Part shown: piece by piece, positions 8,668-16,400 of the stretch
Numbering within the stretch: position 1 is the stretch's first letter
Layout of the letters: the number at the start of each line of letters is the position of its first letter
Assembly: GCF_002211285.1 (NCBI RefSeq)
Contig: NZ_LOKX01000006.1
Coordinates: 98,084 to 162,083, forward strand
Direction of reading: 5' to 3'
DNA from: Rhizobium sp. R635
GTDB taxonomy: Bacteria > Pseudomonadota > Alphaproteobacteria > Rhizobiales > Rhizobiaceae
DNA: 64,000 nucleotides
Notes under the pieces: generated by a model
Told to the model about the DNA's origin: nothing
What the model saw: only the letters and a program-made list of their open reading frames with translations
The model's database searches: none
Position numbers and translations under genes: made by a program

Positions 8668-10158
8668 CTATTTGCCGGGCGCCGGCGTTGTTCCTGGCAG
8701 GCCGTTCAGCGGCGGCAGGGTGAGGCCCGGGATCTGCGGCGAGCCGTTGCCGCCACCCACCGGCGGCAGGCCGAGCTGACCGCCGAAGCCGGGGACTTCG
8801 ATCTTGATCGTGTTCGGGTCCACCTTCGGGCCGCGGTCCAGCCAGTAGGTGACCGATTGCGGCCAGAAGATCACGATCGCGACGAGAATGAGCTGCATGC
8901 CGACCCAGGGGAGCGCGCCCATGTAGATATCCGAGGTCTTGACCTCCTTGCCGGCGATCGAGCGCAGGTAGAAGAGCGCGAAGCCGAAGGGCGGATGCAT
9001 GAAGCTCGTCTGCATGTTGACGCAGATCAGCACGCCAAACCAGATCAGGTCGATGCCGAGGCTGGAGGCGACCGGGGCCAGCATCGGTATGACGATGAAG
9101 GCGATCTCGAAGAAATCGAGGAAGAAGGCGAGCACGAAAATGAAGATGTTGACGAAGATCAGAAAGCCGACCGGGCCGCCGGGAATCCCCGAGAGCATGT
9201 GCTCGATCCAGCGCGACCCATCCATGCCCTGGAAGACCAGGCTGAAACAGGTGGAGCCGATCAGGATCATCACCACCATCGATGTGATGTGCGTGGTCGA
9301 GGTCATCGCCTCGCGGATCAGCGGCCAGGTGAGGCGGCGGTTCAAGGCTGCCAGCGCCATGGCGCCGACGACGCCGAGCGCGCCTGCTTCCGTCGGCGTG
9401 GCAAGGCCCATGAAGATCGTGCCGAGCACGAGGAAGATCAGCACGATCGAGGGCACCATGCCCATCAGCACCTTTGCCAGCAGCGCCCAGTTGAAGTCGC
9501 CGCGCACCTCTTTCGGCAGCGGCGGCATCGATTTCGGCCGGATGACCGACATCACCAGGATGAAGAGCACGAAGATCGTCACCTGCAGGATCGAGGGGCC
9601 GATCGCGCCGAGATACATGTCGCCGACCGAGCGGCCGAGCTGGTCGGCGAGAACGACGAGCACGAGGGAGGGCGGGATCACCTGGGTGATCGTGCCCGAG
9701 GCGGCGATGACGCCGGTGGCAAGGCGCGGGCTGTAGCCGTAGCGCAGCATGATCGGCAGCGAGATCACCCCCATGGTGATGACGGAGGCGGCCACCGTGC
9801 CGGTGATCGCGCCGAGGACGGCGCCGACGAGGATGACGGCATAGGCCAGGCCGCCGGGAATGCCGCCGAAGAGCTTGCCGGTGCCTTCGAGCAGATCCTC
9901 GGCAAGCCCGCAGCGCTCCAACACCGCGCCCATGAAGGTGAAGAAGGGGATGGCGAGCAGCAGGTCGTTGGAAAGGATGCCGAAGAAGCGCAGCGGCAAA
10001 TTGTGCACGAAGGCTTCGCTGAAATGGCCGGTGACGATGCCGATGATGCCGAAGAACAGGCCGACCGCGGCGAGCGAAAAGGCGACCGGAAAGCCATAGA
10101 GCATGAAGACGACCATGCCCAGGAACATCGCCGGCGGGATGATACCGAAGTCAAACAA
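8668..10158 (-). CDS. TRAP transporter large permease subunit (DctM)
   Basis: A 496-residue inner-membrane protein with about twelve hydrophobic helices, beginning FDFGIIPPAMFLGMVVFMLYGFPVAF, typical of DctM. It forms the sodium-driven transport channel with the small subunit and takes solute from the periplasmic receptor. Conserved loops such as ASGTITQVIPPSL and ATPTEAGALG are present. The C-terminus has an extra Gly/Pro-rich tail (about 45 residues, ending LPGTTPAPGK) after the last helix. It follows the small subunit by 21 bases with a GGAGGAA ribosome-binding site. Substrate is inferred from the TakP-like receptor. Confidence 0.9.
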   Translation of the reverse strand: MFDFGIIPPAMFLGMVVFMLYGFPVAFSLAAVGLFFGIIGIVTGHFSEAFVHNLPLRFFGILSNDLLLAIPFFTFMGAVLERCGLAEDLLEGTGKLFGGIPGGLAYAVILVGAVLGAITGTVAASVITMGVISLPIMLRYGYSPRLATGVIAASGTITQVIPPSLVLVVLADQLGRSVGDMYLGAIGPSILQVTIFVLFILVMSVIRPKSMPPLPKEVRGDFNWALLAKVLMGMVPSIVLIFLVLGTIFMGLATPTEAGALGVVGAMALAALNRRLTWPLIREAMTSTTHITSMVVMILIGSTCFSLVFQGMDGSRWIEHMLSGIPGGPVGFLIFVNIFIFVLAFFLDFFEIAFIVIPMLAPVASSLGIDLIWFGVLICVNMQTSFMHPPFGFALFYLRSIAGKEVKTSDIYMGALPWVGMQLILVAIVIFWPQSVTYWLDRGPKVDPNTIKIEVPGFGGQLGLPPVGGGNGSPQIPGLTLPPLNGLPGTTPAPGK

Positions 10159-10179
10159 ATCCGTTCCTCCCGGTCCGCT

Positions 10180-10719
10180 TTACTGCAGCGGCTTTTCGTA
10201 TGTGGTGTTGATGCTGATGCGGCCGGTGAGCGCTGCGATCCGCTTGATGAGCTCGGAAACGCCCTGGAGAGAAAGCAGTGCGAAACCGGCGACGAGGATC
10301 AGCTTAACGGGCCAGCGGATCAATCCGCCGGCATTGCCCGATATTTCCCCCTGCCGATAGGAGAGCGCAAAGAAGGGCCAGCAGACCCAGGTTAGGAAAA
10401 TGCAGGTGGGAATGAGGAAGAGGAGGAGCCCGAAGATGTCGATCCAGATCTTTGCCCTGTCGGAAGCCGCGCCATAGATCAGATCGACCCGGACATGCTC
10501 GTTGTTGTTCAGCGCATGCGAAGCGCCGAGCATGACGATGAAGGCGAAGAGATACCATTGGATCTCGAGCCAGCCGTTCGAACTGTAATTGAAGGCATAG
10601 CGGACGATGGCGTTTCCGGCGCTGATCAGACAGCAGAACAGGACCATATATTCGGAAAATTTGCCCATGATCCGACTGATCGAGTCGATCAACCGGCTGA
10701 CTGCCAGAAGTGCCGACAT
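10180..10719 (-). CDS. TRAP transporter small permease subunit (DctQ)
   Basis: A 179-residue inner-membrane protein with four helices. The DctQ hallmark WLEIQWYLFAFIVMLGASHALNNNEHVRVDLIY is present. The larger open frame starts at 10788, but ATG 10719 with GGGGAG 4 bases upstream gives the usual length and N-terminus (MSALLAVSRLID). First gene of the two-gene permease transcript; pairs with the large subunit to form the transporter. Its promoter must lie in the shared gap with the GGDEF/EAL gene. Confidence 0.85.
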   Translation of the reverse strand: MSALLAVSRLIDSISRIMGKFSEYMVLFCCLISAGNAIVRYAFNYSSNGWLEIQWYLFAFIVMLGASHALNNNEHVRVDLIYGAASDRAKIWIDIFGLLLFLIPTCIFLTWVCWPFFALSYRQGEISGNAGGLIRWPVKLILVAGFALLSLQGVSELIKRIAALTGRISINTTYEKPLQ

Positions 10720-11048
10720 TCGCTCCCCTTTGTTTTTATCCTGCCGGTTTTCCGGCAGTTTTCCTTCTTTGCAATCGATGTAGACCACAGCCTTTGAAAT
10801 TGGAAGGATAAATGCCTCCCGTTGGAGTATAGTCTTAGCCGAGACGGCCGGATCGCGCGATCAGCGGATATTTGGACAACCCAGGCGTGGATAAATTATT
10901 TCAGTAATCTCGCCGAAAGGATGCATTATCTCGCGCAGGATGTGGTGTTCGTCCTCTGGTTTTAGAAAATTTGACCAAATGTTTGATTCGATTGAAATCA
11001 ATTTTTAAAGGGTTGGCCTTAGAATCCCCGCGCACAGGGAAAGTGTGG
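10720..11048. other. Divergent intergenic region (329 bases)
   Basis: Holds the promoters of the permease operon (leftward) and of the GGDEF/EAL gene (rightward). It is AT-richer than its surroundings, especially at 10960-11015. Apart from the FNR/FixK-like box listed separately I see no gene, repeat or terminator. Confidence 0.6.
10988..11001. promoter_or_regulatory. Possible FNR/FixK-type box upstream of the GGDEF/EAL gene
   Basis: TCGAT-TGAA-ATCAA matches the FNR/FixK palindrome TTGAT-N4-ATCAA at 9 of 10 positions. Its centre is about 54 bases ahead of the chosen ATG (11049). A class II activator position at -41 would put the transcript start near 11036. The match is good but short, and one such site may occur by chance in an AT-rich gap. 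Confidence 0.3.
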
Positions 11049-13352
11049 ATGAAGCCAGATAACCCGAACAGGGTCCCTTTAGATGTGTATCTGTCGTTTG
11101 TGAGTTCCCTTTCCGGGAATCGCATGACGCTTCTTGCCGGCGTGATCGTCCATATCGCGACATGCCTCGCAGTTGCCGCCAAGACGCAGTATTCCATCTA
11201 CATCCTGCTGTCGCTCGCCTTCCTCCTGGTCTTCAGCGCCCGCATGGCGATCTTCCGGCAATTCGATCGCGTCGACAAGGAGAGGCTGTCGCGCGCCGAC
11301 ATCGAGCGCTGGGAGCGGATTCTCGTGGCTGGTGCTGCCTGCACCACGGCGCTTCTCGGCTTCGCCAGCGGCTATGCGATCTTCGTCGTGCACGATTCCT
11401 TTGCGGAGCTCGCCTGCATATCCGTCACCATGGCGACCATGGTCTCCGTCGTCGGCCGCAACTACGGATCGCGCCTTGCCGTCGATCTCCAGACATTCTC
11501 CTGCTGTCTGCCGATGATCGTCTGCAGCCTGCTGGCGATGGATTTCTATCGCGGCGTGCTGTCGATCTTCCTCATTCCCTTCTGGCTGACGACGCGGGCC
11601 ATGGCGAACGGCGTGCGCGAGTTCCTCTATGAGAATGTCATCGCGCGCCGGGAAATCACCATCATCGCCGACCGTTTCGATACGGCGCTCAACAACATGC
11701 CGCACGGCCTCGTCATGGTCGATGCCGAAAACCGCATCCAGGTCGTCAATCGCAAGGCCTGCGAGCTTCTGAAGATCGGCGCTCCCGAGCGGCTGAAGGA
11801 CCGCGACCTCGGCGCCGTGCTGCGCTATGGCGCGCGCCACAGCTTCATGGATGCTTCGCAGCCGGAGCTCATCCTGCGCCAGCTCACCCAGGTGGCGGAA
11901 GGCAACCTGTCGCGCACGCTCATCCATTTCCCGGAAGGCCTGTCGCTCGAATTCTCCGCCAGCCGCAGGGCCGACGGCGGCGCCGTGCTGATCTTCGAGG
12001 ACGTGTCGAGCCGGGTGAAGGCGGAGCAGAAGATCATGCACATGGTCCGCTTCGATGCGCTGACCGGCTTGCCGAACCGGGAGTATTTTGGCCAGCTCGT
12101 GCAGGAATATCTCGCCAAACATCCGAGAAAATCCGGCCCGCTCGGCTTCATGGTGCTCGATATCGACGAGTTCAAGCATGTCAACGACATGCGTGGCCAC
12201 GTCACCGGCGACCATCTGCTTTGCGCCATCGCCGCCCGCATCAAGCAGGCCTGCGGCAACGCCGTTCTCGGCCGGCTGATGGGAGACCAGTTCATCCTGT
12301 TCTTCCCGCATGCGAAGGAGCCCACCTCGCTCGATCTCGAGATCCGCCGCGTCCATGCCGCGATCCAGGGCCATTACGAGGTCGATGAGCTGACCTTTCT
12401 CGTTTCGCTCAGCGCCGGCTATGCGATCCTCGAAAGCACCGCCTTTGCGCTGGACGAATGGAGCGTCAAGGCGGATCTCGCGCTCTTCGAAAGCAAGTCG
12501 CGCCTCAAGGGCGGCATATCGGGCTTCGAGCGGGAAATGGACGGCCGCTATATCGAGCAGCAGAAGCTGAAGGCGGACCTGCGCGAGGCGGTTTCGGCGC
12601 AGGCGCTGCATCTGGTCTTCCAGCCGATGTTCCGGGCCGATGGCTCGCGGATCGAATGCGCCGAGGCCCTGGCGCGCTGGGTGCATCCGGAGAAGGGCTC
12701 CATACCGCCCGACGTCTTCATCCGGCTTGCCGAGGATATGGGCATCATTTCCGACATTACCCGCTTCGTGCTGTTCAAGGCCTGCAGCGAATGCATGAAC
12801 TGGCCTGATCATATCGCCGTCTCGGTCAATCTTTCGGCGCGGGACCTGCGCGATGCCGACATTCTCCAGGTGGTCGCCGATGCGCTTGCCCATTCCGGCC
12901 TCGATGCGGCGCGGCTGCATCTCGAAGTCACCGAAAGCTGCCTGATCGACGAGCCGCAGGCCGTGCGCGCCATCCTGGCGGAGCTCAGGAGCCGCGGCAT
13001 TACCATCGCCATCGACGATTTCGGCACCGGCTTCTCCAGCCTCAGCTATCTCGACACGCTGCCGCTCGATATCGTCAAAATCGATCGCTCCTTCGTTCGC
13101 AACATCGTCGAGGATAACCGCCGCCTGAAGCTTCTGCGCGGCACGGTCCATCTGGCTCGCGAGCTCGGCCTGAAGATCGTCATCGAGGGTGTCGAGACCG
13201 AAGAGCAGCTCGCGCTGCTCAACAAGCACCGCAGCACCGATCTCGTGCAGGGCTATGTTTTCTCGCAGCCGGTGCCTTCCCAGAACATCGCCCTGCTGCA
13301 GCAGGGCGCCGGCCGCCGCGCCGTGCAGCGCCGCCGTCACAAGGTCGCCTGA
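11049..13352 (+). CDS. Membrane GGDEF/EAL protein, probable c-di-GMP phosphodiesterase
   Basis: A 767-residue signalling protein. Order: five or so N-terminal membrane helices (residues about 25-190), a PAS-like domain (FDTALNNMPHGLVMVDAENR, about 210), a GGDEF domain starting DALTGLPNREYF, and a C-terminal EAL domain. The GGDEF signature is degenerate, MGDQF at 411-415, so cyclase activity is doubtful. The EAL domain keeps EAL (539-541), NLSARDL, DDFGTGFSSLSYL (about 656) and EGVET, so c-di-GMP breakdown is likely. The start at ATG 11049 has AGGGAAAG upstream; a TTG at 10971 would extend it by 26 residues. The next gene, 144 bases on, is a FeeM-like synthase. Confidence 0.88.
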   Translation: MKPDNPNRVPLDVYLSFVSSLSGNRMTLLAGVIVHIATCLAVAAKTQYSIYILLSLAFLLVFSARMAIFRQFDRVDKERLSRADIERWERILVAGAACTTALLGFASGYAIFVVHDSFAELACISVTMATMVSVVGRNYGSRLAVDLQTFSCCLPMIVCSLLAMDFYRGVLSIFLIPFWLTTRAMANGVREFLYENVIARREITIIADRFDTALNNMPHGLVMVDAENRIQVVNRKACELLKIGAPERLKDRDLGAVLRYGARHSFMDASQPELILRQLTQVAEGNLSRTLIHFPEGLSLEFSASRRADGGAVLIFEDVSSRVKAEQKIMHMVRFDALTGLPNREYFGQLVQEYLAKHPRKSGPLGFMVLDIDEFKHVNDMRGHVTGDHLLCAIAARIKQACGNAVLGRLMGDQFILFFPHAKEPTSLDLEIRRVHAAIQGHYEVDELTFLVSLSAGYAILESTAFALDEWSVKADLALFESKSRLKGGISGFEREMDGRYIEQQKLKADLREAVSAQALHLVFQPMFRADGSRIECAEALARWVHPEKGSIPPDVFIRLAEDMGIISDITRFVLFKACSECMNWPDHIAVSVNLSARDLRDADILQVVADALAHSGLDAARLHLEVTESCLIDEPQAVRAILAELRSRGITIAIDDFGTGFSSLSYLDTLPLDIVKIDRSFVRNIVEDNRRLKLLRGTVHLARELGLKIVIEGVETEEQLALLNKHRSTDLVQGYVFSQPVPSQNIALLQQGAGRRAVQRRRHKVA

Positions 13353-13496
13353 CCGCCCTCGGACGGCAAGTCTTCCCGCTGAAAATCTTGCGCGATATTA
13401 ACCTTAATAAATCGTATTCGGCGAAGAATACCAGAACTACTTGCGTAAACGTTGCTGGCGTATGATTAATGATCCGTTAACGAGCGGATCAAGAGA

Positions 13497-14249
13497 ATGT
13501 CAGAGTCACTGTTCAAGCGAAGCGATTTCAGCACCAAAATCCTGGAAATTCTGGACCATGTCGAATATCGCCGGGTCGAAAGCAGCGAAGACATGGAAGA
13601 GGTGGAGCGGCTGCGCTACAAGGCTTACAAGGCCCATGACGTGCTGGCGCTGGCCCCGAAAGGGCTGCTCGATGACAGCGATTTCGACAGTCATGCGTAT
13701 ATCTTCGGCCTGTATTATTATGGTGAGCTGGTCAGCACGATCCGGGTTCATTATGTGACACCTGAGCATCGCCTCAGTCAGTCCGGCGGCGCCTTTCCCG
13801 AGGCGATGGATGAACTTCTGGATGCAGGTCTGACTTTGATCGATCCGGCGCGTTTTGCCGCCGATCCGGAACTGACCGCCGATATGCCGTGGGTTCCCTA
13901 CCTGACGCTGAGGCCGACGATCGTCGCGGCGGCTTATTTCCGCGCGGACCGCGTTCTTCAGTTCGTCCGGCCTCCGCATGCCGCTTTCTACAAGCGGGTC
14001 TTCTATGCCGATACGGTCGTGCCCGGCCGGCTGGCGAAGAATTACGGGATCGACATGACGCTGATGGCGACGAATGTGATCGAGGTCGGGCGCAAGCTGT
14101 TGACGCGCTATCCCTTCTTCATCTCCAGCGCCAGCGAGCAGCGAATGATGTTTTCGCGCAACCCCAACGACACGCTGCCGCCGCTCACCATCATTCCGAC
14201 GGCGCGCTTCGTGCCGCCAGGCGAACTCGGCACCGACCTGCCGCTGTGA
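13497..14249 (+). CDS. FeeM-like N-acyl amino acid synthase (autoinducer-synthase fold)
   Basis: A 250-residue GNAT-fold protein related to the N-acyl amino acid synthase FeeM and, more distantly, to acyl-homoserine lactone synthases. Supporting features are VERLRYKAYKAHDVL (about 37-51, equivalent of the Arg-containing N-terminal motif), the acidic DDSDFDSHAYIFGLYY strand, then STIRVHYV and a late arginine-rich helix region. Such enzymes join an acyl chain from acyl-ACP to an amino acid or related amine. It has no signal peptide and no membrane helix. It follows the GGDEF/EAL gene on the same strand, suggesting a functional link. The product is unknown, and the assignment comes from motif recall, not a search. 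Confidence 0.65.
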   Translation: MSESLFKRSDFSTKILEILDHVEYRRVESSEDMEEVERLRYKAYKAHDVLALAPKGLLDDSDFDSHAYIFGLYYYGELVSTIRVHYVTPEHRLSQSGGAFPEAMDELLDAGLTLIDPARFAADPELTADMPWVPYLTLRPTIVAAAYFRADRVLQFVRPPHAAFYKRVFYADTVVPGRLAKNYGIDMTLMATNVIEVGRKLLTRYPFFISSASEQRMMFSRNPNDTLPPLTIIPTARFVPPGELGTDLPL

Positions 14250-14252
14250 TTT

Positions 14253-14285
14253 CCCCTGCTCTCCGAATGCGGAGAGGACAGGGGG
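14253..14285 (+). terminator. GC-rich hairpin after the FeeM-like gene
   Basis: CCCCTG-CTCTCCG and CGGAGAG-GACAGGGG form a long stem with a 4-base AATG loop, starting 4 bases after the stop. No T-run follows. It may be a terminator or part of a dispersed palindromic repeat; a second repeat-like patch (cttttttcctcgcgggagaa) lies at 14318-14337. Confidence 0.45.
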
Positions 14286-14471
14286 TGACAATATCCGCAG
14301 CCGTCGCCCTCACGCTTTTTTCCTCGCGGGAGAAGGTGGTTTGGAACCCGCGGCTGCGGCATTCTCATGCATTGCGCTTTCGCCTGTCATTGTGTAATTC
14401 CTGCAGGCAGGGACTTCCCTCGGCCAAGAGGGAATCAGGCAGCGCAAAAGCATTTCAGGGAGACGATATTC

Positions 14472-14696
14472 ATGGCCGAACATCATACCGGACCGGTCGA
14501 GACCGGCGCGCCGATGGATTACAAGGAACATGAGCAGACCTACAACATGTTCATTGCCGGCACGAAATACGGCACGATGCTTCTCGTCGCTCTCCTGCTC
14601 GCGATGACCGCCGGTTTCTTCGGCGGCGCCGGTCTTCTCGGCGGCCTCTTCGTTTTCATCATTCTTCTCGCCGCCGGCATCTTCCTGCTGCGCTGA
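14472..14696 (+). CDS. aa3-type cytochrome c oxidase subunit IV
   Basis: A 74-residue inner-membrane protein: a short cytosolic N-terminus containing MDYKEHEQTYNMFIAGTKYGT, then one or two hydrophobic helices ending in ILLAAGIFLLR. This is the signature of the small bacterial aa3 oxidase subunit IV, an accessory subunit of the terminal oxidase. The open frame extends upstream to 14367, but the ATG at 14472 with AGGGAGA before it gives the family length. Its position just ahead of the pnt genes is, as I recall, common in alphaproteobacteria. The main cox genes are not in the window. Confidence 0.88.
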   Translation: MAEHHTGPVETGAPMDYKEHEQTYNMFIAGTKYGTMLLVALLLAMTAGFFGGAGLLGGLFVFIILLAAGIFLLR

Positions 14697-14846
14697 TCGC
14701 GTCGATTCTGGGAGTTGGAGCGTCTTTGTGTGTCCGGGGGGACGCGCGGCGCTCCAAGGGGACGCTTCTCCGAAGCTTTGTGAATTAGGTGCTTGGCCTG
14801 CGCAGGCGAGCCTGCGGCGGTCTGGCTGACCCGGAGGAGGGGGCAG

Positions 14847-15995
14847 TTGGGCAATATTGTTTTCGTTGCAAGGGAAATCACGGACGGGGAGACGCGTGTT
14901 GCGGCCTCTGCCGAGACCGTGAAGAAGATGAAGAGTTTCGGCTTCGATATCATCGTCGAAGCCGGCGCCGGTGCGGCTTCGCGCATTCCGGACGCCGAGT
15001 TCGAGGCCGTCGGCGCGAGAATCGGCAGTTTCGCCGATGCCGCCTCCGCCGACGTGGTGCTGAAGGTGCGCCGCCCGAGCCCATCGGAAATCGCGGGCTA
15101 CAAGAGCGGCGCCGTCGTCATCGCCATCATGGACCCCTACGGCAATGACGAGGCGATCGCGGCGCTCGCAAGCGCCGGGCTTTCGGCTTTCGCCATGGAG
15201 CTGATGCCGCGCATCACCCGTGCCCAGTCGATGGACGTGCTCTCCTCTCAGGCCAATCTTGCCGGCTACCAGGCCGTCATCGAGGCGGCGGCGGTCTATG
15301 ACCGCGCCATGCCGATGATGATGACGGCGGCAGGCACGGTGCCGGCCGCCAAGGTCTTTGTCATGGGCGCCGGTGTTGCCGGCCTGCAGGCGATCGCCAC
15401 CGCGCGGCGTCTCGGCGCCGCGGTCTCGGCCACCGATGTGCGCCCTGCCGCCAAGGAGCAGGTCGCCTCGCTCGGCGCCAAGTTCATCGCCATCGAGGAC
15501 GAGGAGTTCAAGGCGGCGGAAACGGCCGGCGGTTACGCCAAGGAAATGTCGACGGACTATCAGGCGAAGCAGGCGGCGCTCGTCGCCGAACACATCGCCA
15601 AGCAGGATATCGTCATCACCACGGCTCTCATTCCCGGCCGGCCGGCGCCGCGGCTCGTCTCGCGCGCCATGCTTTCCTCGATGAAGCCGGGTGCGGTCGC
15701 CGTCGACCTCGCGGTCGAGCGCGGCGGCAATATCGAAGGCGTCGTTGCCGGCGAGGTCGCCGATGTCGAGGGCGTCAGGGTGATCGGCTTCGCCAACATG
15801 CCAGGCCGGGTCGCGGCCAGCGCCTCGGCGCTCTATGCCAAGAACCTCGTCACCTTCCTCGAGACCATGGTCAACAAGGAAACGAAGACGGTCGTCGTCA
15901 ACCTCGACGACGAACTCGTCAAGGCGACGATGCTGACCTATGCCGGCGATGTGGTTCATCCCGCCTTCGGCGGCGCGAAGAAGGGAGACATGTGA
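14847..15995 (+). CDS. pntAA: NAD(P) transhydrogenase alpha subunit, part 1 (NAD-binding domain I)
   Basis: A 382-residue peripheral subunit of the proton-translocating transhydrogenase, which reduces NADP+ with NADH using proton motive force. The Rossmann site KVFVMGAGVAGLQ (about 170-182) is followed by DVRPAAKEQVASLGAKF and the mobile-loop region TALIPGRPAPRLV, as in the alanine dehydrogenase/PntA family. I start it at TTG 14847 because a strong GGAGGAGG lies just upstream and family members begin with this segment; an upstream start at 14793 would add 18 unrelated residues. It lacks membrane helices because the alpha subunit is split. Stop and next start overlap (TGATG). Confidence 0.93.
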   Translation: MGNIVFVAREITDGETRVAASAETVKKMKSFGFDIIVEAGAGAASRIPDAEFEAVGARIGSFADAASADVVLKVRRPSPSEIAGYKSGAVVIAIMDPYGNDEAIAALASAGLSAFAMELMPRITRAQSMDVLSSQANLAGYQAVIEAAAVYDRAMPMMMTAAGTVPAAKVFVMGAGVAGLQAIATARRLGAAVSATDVRPAAKEQVASLGAKFIAIEDEEFKAAETAGGYAKEMSTDYQAKQAALVAEHIAKQDIVITTALIPGRPAPRLVSRAMLSSMKPGAVAVDLAVERGGNIEGVVAGEVADVEGVRVIGFANMPGRVAASASALYAKNLVTFLETMVNKETKTVVVNLDDELVKATMLTYAGDVVHPAFGGAKKGDM

Positions 15996-16393
15996 TGGCC
16001 AGTGAAGCAATGGACAGGGCGCTGGAGCAGCTGAACGACGCGGTGACGGCCGTTGCCACCGCAGCTGCGCATGCACCCGAAGCGGCAAGCGCTGCGACCG
16101 GCGGGGCGATCGATCCCTTCGTCTTCCAACTGGCGATCTTCGTCTTGTCGATCTTCGTCGGCTATTACGTCGTCTGGTCGGTGACGCCGGCGCTGCACAC
16201 GCCGCTGATGGCGGTCACCAATGCGATTTCCTCCGTCATCGTCGTCGGCGCCCTTCTGGCGGTCGGCATTTCCACGAGCGGGCTTGCGACCGGCTTCGGC
16301 TTCGTCGCCCTCGTGCTGGTCTCGGTGAACATCTTCGGCGGCTTCCTGGTCACGCAGCGCATGCTGGCGATGTACCGCAAGAAGGACAGGTGA
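15995..16393 (+). CDS. pntAB: NAD(P) transhydrogenase alpha subunit, part 2 (membrane segment)
   Basis: A 132-residue membrane component carrying the helices that form the C-terminal part of PntA in E. coli. After an Ala-rich N-terminal linker it has FVFQLAIFVLSIFVGYYVVW, TNAISSVIVVGALLAVGI and FGFVALVLVSVNIFGGFLVTQRML. The ATG shares its first base with the TGA of the preceding gene, so it is translationally coupled. It joins PntB in the proton channel (domain II). Confidence 0.92.
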   Translation: MASEAMDRALEQLNDAVTAVATAAAHAPEAASAATGGAIDPFVFQLAIFVLSIFVGYYVVWSVTPALHTPLMAVTNAISSVIVVGALLAVGISTSGLATGFGFVALVLVSVNIFGGFLVTQRMLAMYRKKDR

Positions 16394-16400
16394 GGGATCG

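Noticed and set aside
8593..10395. Plus-strand open frame of 600 codons over the TRAP permease genes
   Set aside because: It is the antisense shadow of the two permease genes, very rich in His, Asp, Glu and Arg with no domain; GC-rich codons keep the frame open.
10971..11048. TTG start for the GGDEF/EAL protein, 26 residues upstream
   Set aside because: No ribosome-binding site and an AT-rich promoter-like context; ATG 11049 has AGGGAAAG upstream.
11079..13340. Minus-strand frame of 753 codons opposite the GGDEF/EAL gene
   Set aside because: Antisense shadow; the opposite strand has clear GGDEF/EAL motifs.
14793..14846. Upstream start for pntAA at 14793
   Set aside because: The added residues do not resemble PntA; the strong GGAGGAGG sits right before TTG 14847, where family members begin.
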